Origin: a bacterium 1xD8-48
GTDB taxonomy: Bacteria > Bacillota > Clostridia > Lachnospirales > Lachnospiraceae
DNA: 64,000 nucleotides
Reading direction: 5' to 3'
NCBI GenBank assembly: GCA_009917455.1
Contig: QZDS01000008.1
Location: 62,001-126,000 of the forward strand
Below, piece after piece: positions 27,372-36,265 of this stretch (positions within the stretch are counted from its first letter, which is position 1; each line of letters starts with the position of its first letter). Position numbers and translations under genes: made by a program. The notes below the pieces were generated by a model that saw nothing but the letters and a program-made list of their open reading frames with translations, did no database searches and was not told where the DNA came from.

Positions 27372-27428
27372 AAAACAGGATATAGTTTGGTAAGTATAAA
27401 TTAGTATGTATAGTGAGGTATAAGGTTA

Positions 27429-28766
27429 ATGCTATTTAATTCCAGAGACGATTATTTTGAATACATACATAATCACCCTGAAGACAAAGTTGTTATATAT
27501 GGTGCTGGGGATATGGGGAGGAAGTACTATAAATATTTTGAGCATGTGGATTACTTTTGTGACCAAAATGCAAAAAAAATAAAAAATATAGATGGCATAA
27601 CGTGCTTATTGCCAGAGGAACTAAAAGATATCCAGTGTAAAATGATTATCTTAATTTGTGTTAGGGATGAGAGGGTTGCCGGGAAGATAGCACAAGTATT
27701 AGGTAGCTTAAATCTGGAGGCGGAAATATTTTATTTTTTTAACAAAGGTTCTTTCGCAGAATTTAGTTATTCTCCATATAAAAGAAAATTAAATCTGAAA
27801 GACAGGCTGCGGATACGTATTATATGTACAGATGGCAGTTGGATTATAGGGAAATTTGCACGAAAGCTTCAGGAGGAGTTGCTTAAACTTGGGCAGGAGG
27901 TTGACATTGCAGATGAAGAGGAACCAAAGGCAGATGTAAACCATTATGTATTTTATGGTGATTTGGCGAGAATATGTAATAATCACGGTACAGTACGTAC
28001 ATCTATGGTCACACATATTGATTGTTCATTAAAGAAAGATTTACTTAAGCTTCAGACACAAAACGGCGTTTTGTGCATCTGTATGTCGAATGAAACCGTA
28101 AATAAGCTTTCTTCATGGGGGATAGAAAGAGAAAAATTATGCTATGTAAATCCGGCACAGGATGGAGAAATTAAGCCGAGAAAAATTATTCTCGGGATTA
28201 CAAACCGTTGTTATTATGGCTTTGACCTCAGGAAAAGAGATGATTTGATTTTAGAGGTATGCAGGCATCTTGAGGCACGTTTTTTTAAGCTGAAAATAAT
28301 GGGAGCTGGTTGGGGAGAAATAGTCAGTCAGCTGGAACAGTTGGGCTTTGAGGTAGAGTATTATGCAGAATTTAACAGGGAAATTTATAAAACGCTAATG
28401 ACAAGCCTGGATTATTGGATTTATTATGGATTTGACGAGGGAGCCATGGGATATCTGGATGCATTGGCGGCAGGGGTGAAAACAATCTGTACACCGCAAG
28501 GCTACCATTTAGATACAGGGTGTGGGTTGACATATCCTTGTAGTACAATAGATGATTTTGCCAGGGCCCTGAAACAGATTCAGGAAGAAAAAAGAAAAAT
28601 TGTCGATGCGGTTAAAGACTGGACATGGGAGAATTATGCTAAGAAGCATTTGGAAATCTGGAACTATTTGACGGGGGCAAAAACACTGAAGGATTTATAT
28701 GTTAATCAGAACGGATATATGGATGGAATATTTTCCATGCTATTACCTGATATCAGTGAAAAATAA
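27429..28766 (+). CDS. GT-B-like glycosyltransferase with N-terminal Rossmann-like domain
   Basis: The first ~100 residues are the recurring small domain (VVIYGAGDMGRKYYKYF, a CDQN turn at about residue 43, then IILICVRDE). The remainder (about 125-445) looks like a glycosyltransferase 1-type fold: a first half with RIICTDGSWIIGKFARKL and a second half with YYGFDEGAMGYLDALAAGVKTICTPQGYHLD, where DEGAMGYLDALAAG resembles the donor-binding ExxxxxLEAxAxG region. The weak conservation makes donor prediction impossible. It is preceded by a 57-bp gap and GAGG site. Confidence 0.62.
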   Translation: MLFNSRDDYFEYIHNHPEDKVVIYGAGDMGRKYYKYFEHVDYFCDQNAKKIKNIDGITCLLPEELKDIQCKMIILICVRDERVAGKIAQVLGSLNLEAEIFYFFNKGSFAEFSYSPYKRKLNLKDRLRIRIICTDGSWIIGKFARKLQEELLKLGQEVDIADEEEPKADVNHYVFYGDLARICNNHGTVRTSMVTHIDCSLKKDLLKLQTQNGVLCICMSNETVNKLSSWGIEREKLCYVNPAQDGEIKPRKIILGITNRCYYGFDLRKRDDLILEVCRHLEARFFKLKIMGAGWGEIVSQLEQLGFEVEYYAEFNREIYKTLMTSLDYWIYYGFDEGAMGYLDALAAGVKTICTPQGYHLDTGCGLTYPCSTIDDFARALKQIQEEKRKIVDAVKDWTWENYAKKHLEIWNYLTGAKTLKDLYVNQNGYMDGIFSMLLPDISEK

Positions 28767-28816
28767 TATGAATTTAAGTATAAAATATCAAAATAAAGGA
28801 GATATGAAATATCTGC

Positions 28817-29884
28817 ATGATGAAGAGAGATAAAAGATTTCTTTTGATAATGCGTGAATATGTTCTGGGGGGTGCAGAGACACAGTTCAGATATCTGATA
28901 GATTATGCAGAGCAGCATAAGTGGAAAATGGATGTAGTCATAGTACACGATTCAAAAAAGAATGATGACATGTTAATTGAAACTAAGGCAAACATGAAGA
29001 CAGTACGGTTTATTGAATTGAATGGGGATAGATATGGAGTATTGTTGCATGTTATAAAAAACATATTCTATGTTAAATATAACTCATGTTTACTATATTA
29101 TCCTCCAGATATTGTGTTGGCTCCATTTATTCATATGCTTGGGATACGGGCTATATATTCAGAACGGGTGGATGCTGCAGAAATTAAGAAAAGTATATAT
29201 TATCAAAGTTGCTTGAAGTTTTGCAGCCATATTTTGGCCAATTCCCAATATGCAAAAGAAGAATTGATAAAATTGACAGGGAAGAAGGTTGTACTGATTA
29301 GAAATGGAAAACCTGTCGTTTCCCAGTTCCCGATAAAAGAAAAACGAGAGATATACAGGATTTTAGTTCCAGCCCGTATAGCCCCACCTAAAAACCAGAT
29401 GTTACCTCTGTATTATTTGAAAAACAGAAAGGATTTTGAAGGAAAGATTGTTTTTGCCGGAATAATTGAGGACAAAGCCTATTATGGAAAATTAATACAA
29501 TTTGTCCGAAAAAATGGACTTCAGGAAAAGGTGGAGTTTTTAGGTCATATAAAGAATATGGAGGAAGAATACAGAAAGGCAGATTTGGTTCTCTTACCAT
29601 CATTTGCAGAAGGGACACCTAATGTTGTCCTGGAAGCATACGCTTATGGAAGACCAGTGATTGTATCTGATATAGAGGCGGAGCGAGATATTGTACCGAA
29701 TTTCAGGCAAAGATTTGGAGTTAATAAGCCGGAGGGAATTGAAGCATGCATCAGATATGTGCAGGGAATGTCTGGTGATGTGTACAGGTATATGATAGAA
29801 AAAAATCGAAATAGAGTGCTGCAAAATTATAGTATAGAAAGAATGGCGGAAAGTTTTTATAGGATTATGGAGGGTAAACAATGA
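28817..29884 (+). CDS. GT4-family glycosyltransferase
   Basis: A 355-residue GT-B enzyme: N-terminal REYVLGGAETQFRYLIDY, then VPARIAPPKNQ, a VEFLGHIKNMEEEYRKADLVLLPS stretch and AEGTPNVVLEAYAYGRPVIVSD, the classic GT4 E-x7-E donor-binding segment. A clear AAGGAG lies at 28796-28801, too far (15 bp) from this ATG and too close to an out-of-frame ATG at 28804 that encodes nine codons overlapping the gene start; in-frame extension is blocked by a TGA at 28805. The real start is therefore 28817 or 28820, possibly by coupling to the mini-frame. It overlaps the next frame by ATGA. Confidence 0.8.
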   Translation: MMKRDKRFLLIMREYVLGGAETQFRYLIDYAEQHKWKMDVVIVHDSKKNDDMLIETKANMKTVRFIELNGDRYGVLLHVIKNIFYVKYNSCLLYYPPDIVLAPFIHMLGIRAIYSERVDAAEIKKSIYYQSCLKFCSHILANSQYAKEELIKLTGKKVVLIRNGKPVVSQFPIKEKREIYRILVPARIAPPKNQMLPLYYLKNRKDFEGKIVFAGIIEDKAYYGKLIQFVRKNGLQEKVEFLGHIKNMEEEYRKADLVLLPSFAEGTPNVVLEAYAYGRPVIVSDIEAERDIVPNFRQRFGVNKPEGIEACIRYVQGMSGDVYRYMIEKNRNRVLQNYSIERMAESFYRIMEGKQ

Positions 29885-30356
29885 AAGCAATTGTTTTTGG
29901 ATGTGGTTATTATTGGAATAATGTTGAGGAATTTTCTCTGATGGATACAAGTGTGGAGATATGCGGTTTTATTGATAATAATCCGCACGATAACATATTA
30001 CACCCGGAAGCATTGTGAAATTTAAATTTTGATAAAGTAATTATTTGTAATATAAATGACAAAGATAAGCTTGAGATGATGAACCAGTTGATAGATATGG
30101 GGATTGACATTAGCCGAATCTCTTTTATTGAAGAATTTCATAAATGTTATCAATGTCGTATACAAGCATTGGGGAAAAATCATTTTTAGAGAATCTTATT
30201 CAAAGCAATCTGATTAGTAAGATTGATATAATAATTATGGAATGGCATGTGGGGCAGAGCGGATACCTAAGCCAACTATTAGATAAGTCTGGTTTTGAAT
30301 ATATAATTAATTCCACATTTAGGGACTTTGGTATGTGTTATGCTTTTAGGCGGTAA
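29881..30356 (+). pseudogene. Remnant of a Rossmann-FkbM methyltransferase gene
   Basis: The frame from ATG 29881 encodes the start of the recurring Rossmann-like domain (KAIVFGCGYYWNN, FIDNNP) but stops at TGA 30016-30018; the same frame then continues with recognisable domain sequence (DKVIICNINDKDKLEMMNQLIDMG) to TAG near 30187. A second frame, from 30144 to 30356, carries what looks like the last 60-70 residues of an FkbM-type methyltransferase (IDIIIMEWH, LDKSGFEYIIN, FGMCYAFRR). The SAM-binding core between the two is missing. A nonsense mutation plus a large internal deletion in a gene of the type found intact at 30391 explains this best. Confidence 0.72.
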
Positions 30357-30390
30357 TCAGGCAAAGTAGCGAAGAAAGGTAGATTTCAGT

Positions 30391-31470
30391 ATGTGTAAAG
30401 TTTTTATATGGGGAACAGGATTCTGGGGGGAGAAATGTTTTCATAATCTTTTACCGGAAGTGGATATAATTGGTTTTGTAGAAAGCAAAGTAAGCAAGAA
30501 TAATTTTCGCGGAAAGAAAGTTATATCAGGCAGTGAACTTGTGGGATATGATTATGATTATGTAATATTGGCAAATACGCATGAAGATGAAATTCAGAGG
30601 GAATTTACTATTGATAGCTCAAAAGTTTTGATTTACCGGCAAAATCCAAGACCAGATAAAGTACAATTATTTACCTGGCAGATAATTGATAAGGCGCGTA
30701 GTCTGATGCCATATCTTTCAATAGAATGTGAGGGCATGCGATTTTTATATAATAAAACAGATTTTCTTATTCCTGATATAATGTTCTTTTACCAAGAGGT
30801 GTGGAGCAAGAATGAGATGGATTTTTTCTGGAAGGAGGCTCCCAGACGTCAGACAGGTATTTTTATGGATATAGGGGCTAATATCGGAACTACCTCCATT
30901 TATTTTAAGAAAAGGCTTGCCGAAAAGCTTTCGTATATTGCATTCGAACCAGTAAAGGAAAATTATAAAATTTTTAAAATGAATTGTATATTAAATGATT
31001 GTGAAGATATAATTGTAGAAAATATTGGAATATCAGATACAGAAGGGATTATGGGATATACTATAGTAGAATCTAATTATGGTGGTTGCAGAGTGACTGA
31101 AAATGAGACAGGTAATGAGCGATGTGAGATAATGCGATTAGATAATTATATAGAAAAGAGGAGGATATTTCCTAAAGATATATCTTACGTATGGATGGAT
31201 ATTGAAGGGCATGAGGTAAACGCAATAAAAGGCGCTAAAAAATTACTTCAGGAAGCAGATGCAAGCCTTTTTCTGGAGTATAATGCCAGAGAATATAAAA
31301 TGCGAGGGCAGCTTGAGATTATTCTGAAGGAGTTGCAGGAGATATATAGTACTTTTTTGTGTTTTGAGCAATATATGGTCGGGAAGACAAAAAAAAGGCA
31401 TATTAACGAGTTGGTCTTACTGGCTGATGAGATGGAATGGCGGCAATGTAATGTACTATTTATTAAATAG
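30391..31470 (+). CDS. FkbM-family methyltransferase with N-terminal Rossmann-like domain
   Basis: Residues 1-95 are the small domain (VFIWGTGFWGEKCFHNL, GFVES, VILANTHEDE), closely resembling the N-terminus of the gene at 1087. Residues 150-320 form an FkbM methyltransferase: GIFMDIGANIGTTSIYF for SAM binding, IAFEPVKENYKIFKMN, and the family-typical IEGHEVNAIKGA. FkbM enzymes O-methylate sugars or polyketides. It follows directly on the remnant of a paralogue, so the locus carried two such enzymes. AGAAAGG precedes the ATG. Confidence 0.78.
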   Translation: MCKVFIWGTGFWGEKCFHNLLPEVDIIGFVESKVSKNNFRGKKVISGSELVGYDYDYVILANTHEDEIQREFTIDSSKVLIYRQNPRPDKVQLFTWQIIDKARSLMPYLSIECEGMRFLYNKTDFLIPDIMFFYQEVWSKNEMDFFWKEAPRRQTGIFMDIGANIGTTSIYFKKRLAEKLSYIAFEPVKENYKIFKMNCILNDCEDIIVENIGISDTEGIMGYTIVESNYGGCRVTENETGNERCEIMRLDNYIEKRRIFPKDISYVWMDIEGHEVNAIKGAKKLLQEADASLFLEYNAREYKMRGQLEIILKELQEIYSTFLCFEQYMVGKTKKRHINELVLLADEMEWRQCNVLFIK

Positions 31471-31495
31471 TAAAATTGAAAAAGGAGAAAAGAAC

Positions 31496-31984
31496 ATGAA
31501 AAAAGGAATGAATGGAATGCTTTCAACGTTAGCAGGAACAGCGGCAGGAGCAGTATTTGGGGGAATAGCGGCAAAAAATGCTTCGTCAAAAAAAATTAAA
31601 AATCTAACAGATGGACATGCAAAAGTCCATGAGCTTTACATGGCTTTTGACCAATGGCTTCGCATCCGTCAGGAAGGAAAGACACTGGTAGAATATTTCG
31701 AGAAAAATAATTACAAGACCGTGGCAATTTATGGCATGAAAGAGCTGGGGGAGCGCCTGTATGACGAACTGGAAAATTCCGGTATTGAGGTGTGCTACAT
31801 TATTGATAAAAAAGCGGATTCCATTTATGCGGATGTGGACGTCATAACTCCGGACGACGATTTGAAGCCGGTGGATGTCATTGTTGTAACAGCAATCTAC
31901 TATTTTGATGAGATTGAGGAAATGTTAAGTGAAAAGGTAGATTATCCGGTTATTTCTCTGGAAGATATTTTATATGAGGTATAA
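31496..31984 (+). CDS. Stand-alone Rossmann-like domain protein with Gly/Ala-rich N-terminus
   Basis: A 162-residue protein started at ATG 31496, which has AAAGGAG eight bases upstream; a longer frame overlaps the FkbM gene. Residues 5-30 are Gly/Ala-rich and mildly hydrophobic (LSTLAGTAAGAVFGGIAA), either a membrane-associating helix or a flexible arm. Residues 60-162 are the recurring domain alone (VAIYGMKELGERLYDEL, IIDKK, VDVIVVTAIYYFDEI). No catalytic domain is attached. It is one of two free copies in the island and might act as a subunit for its glycosyltransferase neighbours. Confidence 0.65.
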   Translation: MKKGMNGMLSTLAGTAAGAVFGGIAAKNASSKKIKNLTDGHAKVHELYMAFDQWLRIRQEGKTLVEYFEKNNYKTVAIYGMKELGERLYDELENSGIEVCYIIDKKADSIYADVDVITPDDDLKPVDVIVVTAIYYFDEIEEMLSEKVDYPVISLEDILYEV

Positions 31985-31986
31985 AT

Positions 31987-33165
31987 TTGAACGGAGAAAA
32001 CTTAAGAACTGATGTGAAAATATCAGTAGTTGTACCGATATATAATGCCGGTAAATATTTACAGACCTGTTTATATTCCATCATAAATCAGTCATATCAA
32101 AATTATGAAGCAATTTTAGTGGATGACGGGTCAACTGATGGTTCTGGTTTGGTCTGCGACCAATATGCAGAGATGGACAGGCGGCTGCGCGTAATACACA
32201 AGGAAAATGAAGGGCTGATTTGTGCCCGGAAGAGCGGGCTTGCGGCTGCGTGTGGGAAATATATTGCTTTTGTTGATGCGGACGACTGGGTTGATGCAGA
32301 TTTCCTTGAAACAGGGGTATGGCAGATGGAGCAGACGAAAGCGGATATTGTGCTCACAGGCTGTGTCAGGGAAATTGGAGACTGTTCAGAGACTGTACAA
32401 AACAGGATTGGTTCAGGGATATATGATGTTTCAGGGCTGACCAGGGATGTCTATCCTAAAATGCTGCATTATGAGGCATTTTACGAGTTTGGTATCTTAC
32501 CCTATATCTGGAATAAATTTTATAAAAAAGAATTGTTGGAGAGGTGTTATGCTGGTATTGATACAAGGATATACGACGGCGAGGATGTTGCAATAGTGTA
32601 TCCGTATTTGCTTCATGCCCGAAAGGCGGTCATAACAGACGATGCCAAGTATCATTACCGTATTCACAGCGAATCAATGACAGCTAACAGAAAAGCCGAT
32701 TATTATGAAAATACTGCCAGACTTTATCTTCATCTTGCTACAAAGTTTCAGGGTTTTGAGTATCGTCATTTTCTGATGCCACAGCTTGACAGTTATATGC
32801 GGATGATGATATGGCAGGGGAATCCGGGCGGATTTATAGAATCAACAAGGTTTATTTTTCCGTTTAAGAAAATACCCAAGGGCGTACCTATTATTTTATA
32901 TGGAGCCGGGTATGTGGGGCGAATTTTTCATTATCAGATTAGCCAGTCGGATTATTGTACCATCGCAGCATGGGTGGATAAGGGATATCAGCAGGAAGAA
33001 ATGAAGAAAATGGGCGTAGTCAGCATGGAAGCATTGCAAACACAACAATATGACTACGTTGTTCTTGCTGTGAGCAGGACCGATGTGGCGGCGGAAATTA
33101 CCAGCGAATTGATTTCTCATGGTGTCGATAAGAAAAAAATAGTGTTTGGTCTGCCAATGAGGTAA
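31987..33165 (+). CDS. GT2 glycosyltransferase with C-terminal Rossmann-like domain
   Basis: A 392-residue protein. The GT-A domain opens with ISVVVPIYNAGKYLQTCLYSI and has LVDDGSTDGSG and AFVDADDWVDADF (DxD). After about residue 295 comes the recurring small domain (PIILYGAGYVGRIFHYQI, AWVDKGY, YVVLAVSRTDVAAEI). Translation appears to start with TTG 31987, three bases behind the preceding stop, with GAGG at 31976-31979; no ATG lies near. The same GT2-plus-C-terminal-domain layout recurs at 34907 and 37440, giving three paralogues in 6.5 kb. Confidence 0.8.
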   Translation: MNGENLRTDVKISVVVPIYNAGKYLQTCLYSIINQSYQNYEAILVDDGSTDGSGLVCDQYAEMDRRLRVIHKENEGLICARKSGLAAACGKYIAFVDADDWVDADFLETGVWQMEQTKADIVLTGCVREIGDCSETVQNRIGSGIYDVSGLTRDVYPKMLHYEAFYEFGILPYIWNKFYKKELLERCYAGIDTRIYDGEDVAIVYPYLLHARKAVITDDAKYHYRIHSESMTANRKADYYENTARLYLHLATKFQGFEYRHFLMPQLDSYMRMMIWQGNPGGFIESTRFIFPFKKIPKGVPIILYGAGYVGRIFHYQISQSDYCTIAAWVDKGYQQEEMKKMGVVSMEALQTQQYDYVVLAVSRTDVAAEITSELISHGVDKKKIVFGLPMR

Positions 33166-33227
33166 AAGAAATGAGCACTGGGAGCAAAGAATGAATAAAT
33201 CTGAAGGGTAGTGGTGGAGGAAACAAT

Positions 33228-33665
33228 ATGGCAGAATTTACAACACAGCAGGTAATGAAAGAAATTCAGGAAGAACTGTCAAAGACAATGCCGCATCTGG
33301 GCGATTTATATTTTACAACTTTCTATTATCGCAAACTCATCAGGCTACTGAAGGAACAGAAGGAATTAGTGCTTTTTGGTGCGGGTAAATATGGGATAGC
33401 CATACTGGCAGCCTTGAAACGGGAGGGCATTAGTAATGTCCGGTGTTTTTGCGATAATAATGAAAAAGCGCTTGGTAAAACAGTTGATGAATTGCCGGTT
33501 ATTTCTCCGGAGGATGCATTGGAACAATACCCAGATGCCTGCTTTGTGATAACTCCTAAGGATTATGAAAACGAGATTCTGCGCCAACTGGTTCGTATGG
33601 GTGTAGATATCGAAAGCATCGTGATATTTAATATAAAGAACACCGGATTGATAGTTGAGAATTAA
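33228..33665 (+). CDS. Stand-alone Rossmann-like domain protein
   Basis: A 145-residue protein with a helical N-terminus (MAEFTTQQVMKEIQEEL) and then the recurring domain: ELVLFGAGKYGIAILAAL, a CDNN turn at about residue 77, PVISPEDAL and CFVITPKDYENEI. It lacks any attached transferase or methyltransferase. A GGAGG lies just upstream of the ATG. The arrangement, a free domain between a domain-tagged GT2 and a GT4 without it, would suit a partner subunit, but no interaction can be read from sequence. Confidence 0.65.
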   Translation: MAEFTTQQVMKEIQEELSKTMPHLGDLYFTTFYYRKLIRLLKEQKELVLFGAGKYGIAILAALKREGISNVRCFCDNNEKALGKTVDELPVISPEDALEQYPDACFVITPKDYENEILRQLVRMGVDIESIVIFNIKNTGLIVEN

Positions 33666-33716
33666 AGGGTATCATAGTGTAATTACCGTTTTTAAAGTAA
33701 TTGGGAGAAGAACAGC

Positions 33717-34907
33717 ATGAAAAAGATTGCTCTCGTAGTACATAGATATGGGGTGGAAGTAAACGGCGGTGCGGAATATCATTGCCGGGTTCTGGCGGAG
33801 CATTTGACGTCACGGTATGAAGTTGATGTATTGACATCCTGTGCCAGAAATACGCTCCCGTGGGATAATGCTTATGTGGAAGGCATGGAAATCATCAATC
33901 AGGTAAATGTCCGCAGGTTTCCGCTGGAGAAGCTAAGAGATGATATTGCGTTTGATGAGCTGTCAAAGAAGGTGGGTAAGGGCGAAAAGGAGGCAGAGGA
34001 GGAATGGATTGCCCAGATGGGTCCCTGTTGCCCTTCGTTTGTTACCTTTTTGGAGGAAAATGCAGACAGGTATGAAGCGGTTATCTTTTTTACATATGCA
34101 TTTTACCTTACAGTAAAGGGCATGGGGCTTCACCTTAAAAACAGTATTCTTCTTCCTACGGCCCATGATGATGCAAGCGTCCGCATGCCGATATATCGTG
34201 AAGTTTTTGCGGCACCGGCGGCTTTTTTGTACAACAGTGTGGAGGAAAAAGAGTTTATCATAGAGAATTTCCATACGGAAAATAAACTGTCAAGGCTGAC
34301 CTGTGTGGGGATAGATATTCCAGAAAGGGGAGCATATGCACTACCTGACAGCGTGGCGGCGTATAAGGATAACTATATTGTTTATGTGGGGCGTATAAGT
34401 CACGGAAAGAATTTTGGCGAGCTGAACAGGGATTTTATTGAATATAAGAGGAGAAATCCCTCGTCTCTGAAGTTGGTGGTTCTTGGCAGAACAGACGATA
34501 AGATGGCGTTGACTTATTCGGAAGATATTATCTATGCCGGATTTGTTACAGAGGAAGAAAAAAGCGCAGTACTTGAGAACGCCAGACTTTTGGTTATGCC
34601 ATCGGAATATGAAAGTCTTTCCCTGGTCATTCTGGAAAGCATGGCGGCAGGGAGGCCTGTACTGGTTAACGGGAGGTGTGCCGTTCTTAAAGGACAGTGT
34701 CTTAGGAGTAACGCCGGACTGTATTATACGGATTTTTTTGAATTTGAAGCAGGGCTTAACTATATCCTTTCCAATAAAGAAGCTTATTGTCAGATGTGTG
34801 AAAACGGACGTAAATTTGTGGAAGCTAATTATAGCTGGGATAAGGTGGTTGCGGATATCTGCAATTTAATAGAGGAATTGAAGAACACAGCGGGAGTGGA
34901 GGCATAA
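33717..34907 (+). CDS. GT4-family glycosyltransferase
   Basis: A 396-residue GT-B enzyme with an N-terminal HRYGVEVNGGAEYHCRVLAEHL glycine-rich loop, a central YVGRISHGKNFGEL, and the donor-site ESLSLVILESMAAGRPVLVNG. These are the hallmarks of GT4. It carries no Rossmann-like appendage, but the previous gene encodes that domain separately. The stop overlaps the start of the next gene by a single base (TAATG), suggesting that this enzyme and the following GT2 are produced together. Confidence 0.85.
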   Translation: MKKIALVVHRYGVEVNGGAEYHCRVLAEHLTSRYEVDVLTSCARNTLPWDNAYVEGMEIINQVNVRRFPLEKLRDDIAFDELSKKVGKGEKEAEEEWIAQMGPCCPSFVTFLEENADRYEAVIFFTYAFYLTVKGMGLHLKNSILLPTAHDDASVRMPIYREVFAAPAAFLYNSVEEKEFIIENFHTENKLSRLTCVGIDIPERGAYALPDSVAAYKDNYIVYVGRISHGKNFGELNRDFIEYKRRNPSSLKLVVLGRTDDKMALTYSEDIIYAGFVTEEEKSAVLENARLLVMPSEYESLSLVILESMAAGRPVLVNGRCAVLKGQCLRSNAGLYYTDFFEFEAGLNYILSNKEAYCQMCENGRKFVEANYSWDKVVADICNLIEELKNTAGVEA

Positions 34908-36217
34908 TGGCAATCAAAGTATCAGTAATCCTTCCGTCGCTTAATGTGCGGAATTATATCGAAGAAGCCGTGCGAAGCGCAATGGAGCAGACATTAAAAG
35001 AAATCGAGATTCTCTGCATTGATGCCGGTTCTGACGATGGTACATGGGAAATTCTGTCCAGTCTGGCTGCGGTTGATGAAAGAATTCGCCTGTGCCACAG
35101 TGATGTGAAAAGCTATGGATATCAGGTTAATATGGGAATTGATATGGCGCAAGGCGAGTACATTGCCATTTTGGAGACTGACGATTACGCGGATATCCAT
35201 ATGTATGAGAGATTATATAATGAGGCGGTTTTATATGACTGCGATTATGTAAAGAGCGATTACACGCTTTATAGCACACAGAGCGATGGAAAGCGGATTT
35301 TTTTAAGAAGAAATGTGTTACAGGCAGATAATTTATACGGAAAAATTATAGAGCCTGTAAAGTATTCTGCGGTTGCGGCAGACGACAATTATCTTTGGAA
35401 CGGGATTTATAAAAAAGAATTTTTAAAAAAAAATGGAATATGTCTGGCGGAAACGCCGGGAGCGGCTTATCAGGATATCGGATTTGTCTATCAGACAACT
35501 ATCCATGCAAAAAAAGCGTTATATGTGAAGGATTCTTATTACCGGTACTGTACGGATAGGGATGGGGCGTCGGCAAATTCCGGCAAGGGGCTGTTATATG
35601 CCTATCAGGAATACACCCGACTGTACCAGGAGATACAGAAAGAGGCAGCAAGTAGTGAGAGGCTTCGTGCGTATTATTGCAGGATGGCAAAATCTTTTAT
35701 TTACTGCTGTGAAGGTGTAGATGAAGGAAAAACAAAAATAAATCAAGAAAAGCGGATGGAGTGTTATGTGTGGTTTCAGCACCAACTGAAAGAGGCTTTA
35801 AAGAAAGACCTGGTAGACTGTACAGTTTTTCTTCCGCAGGTGTGGAATAAGCTGGAGATGCTTTTGGTATCCGAGCTGTATTATGTAGAAAAATGCAGGG
35901 AGCATAAGAGAGATATCAGGAAGGTTATAGGAAAGCCCGGGGAGTATTCGATTATTATTTTCGGAAGTGGCCATTATGGATGTGAAGCCTGTAAATGGCT
36001 GGAAGAACAGGACTACAGCATTGCGTGTTTTGCAGATAATAATCAGATATTGTGGGGAACAAAGGTTAATAACATAGTAGTCAGTTCACCGGTACAGACA
36101 AAGAAACAGTTTGCCATAGCTAAATATCTGATTGCTAATGAAAAGTATTCAGCGGACATGAAAGAGCAGCTCTTAAAAATGGGTGTTGAAGAAGAGGATA
36201 TCTGCATATATGTGTGA
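34907..36217 (+). CDS. GT2 glycosyltransferase with C-terminal Rossmann-like domain
   Basis: A 436-residue protein with a GT-A domain at the N-terminus (VSVILPSLNVRNYIEEAVRSA, IDAGSDDGT, ILETDDYADIHMY) and, from about residue 345, the recurring small domain (YSIIIFGSGHYGCEACKWL, FADNNQ, YLIANEKYSADMKEQL). The region between is helical. It lies in a translationally coupled pair with the GT4 upstream. The DDY version of the DxD motif is complete, so activity is expected. Confidence 0.8.
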   Translation: MAIKVSVILPSLNVRNYIEEAVRSAMEQTLKEIEILCIDAGSDDGTWEILSSLAAVDERIRLCHSDVKSYGYQVNMGIDMAQGEYIAILETDDYADIHMYERLYNEAVLYDCDYVKSDYTLYSTQSDGKRIFLRRNVLQADNLYGKIIEPVKYSAVAADDNYLWNGIYKKEFLKKNGICLAETPGAAYQDIGFVYQTTIHAKKALYVKDSYYRYCTDRDGASANSGKGLLYAYQEYTRLYQEIQKEAASSERLRAYYCRMAKSFIYCCEGVDEGKTKINQEKRMECYVWFQHQLKEALKKDLVDCTVFLPQVWNKLEMLLVSELYYVEKCREHKRDIRKVIGKPGEYSIIIFGSGHYGCEACKWLEEQDYSIACFADNNQILWGTKVNNIVVSSPVQTKKQFAIAKYLIANEKYSADMKEQLLKMGVEEEDICIYV

Positions 36218-36265
36218 GAAAGCAGCGGGCATTATATTATTACAGAAATGATAAGGGAGATTACT

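Noticed and set aside
28804..28833. Nine-codon leader peptide before the GT4 gene
   Set aside because: AAGGAG is only two bases from its ATG, and no regulatory codons or attenuator hairpin are present; mentioned only as a start-site complication.
30016..30018. TGA read as selenocysteine
   Set aside because: The protein around it is a Rossmann-like domain with no selenoprotein homology, no SECIS hairpin is seen, and the coding core downstream is missing anyway.
30144..30356. Independent 70-residue gene
   Set aside because: It starts without a ribosome binding site inside another frame, and its sequence reads as the C-terminal end of an FkbM methyltransferase; treated as part of the remnant.
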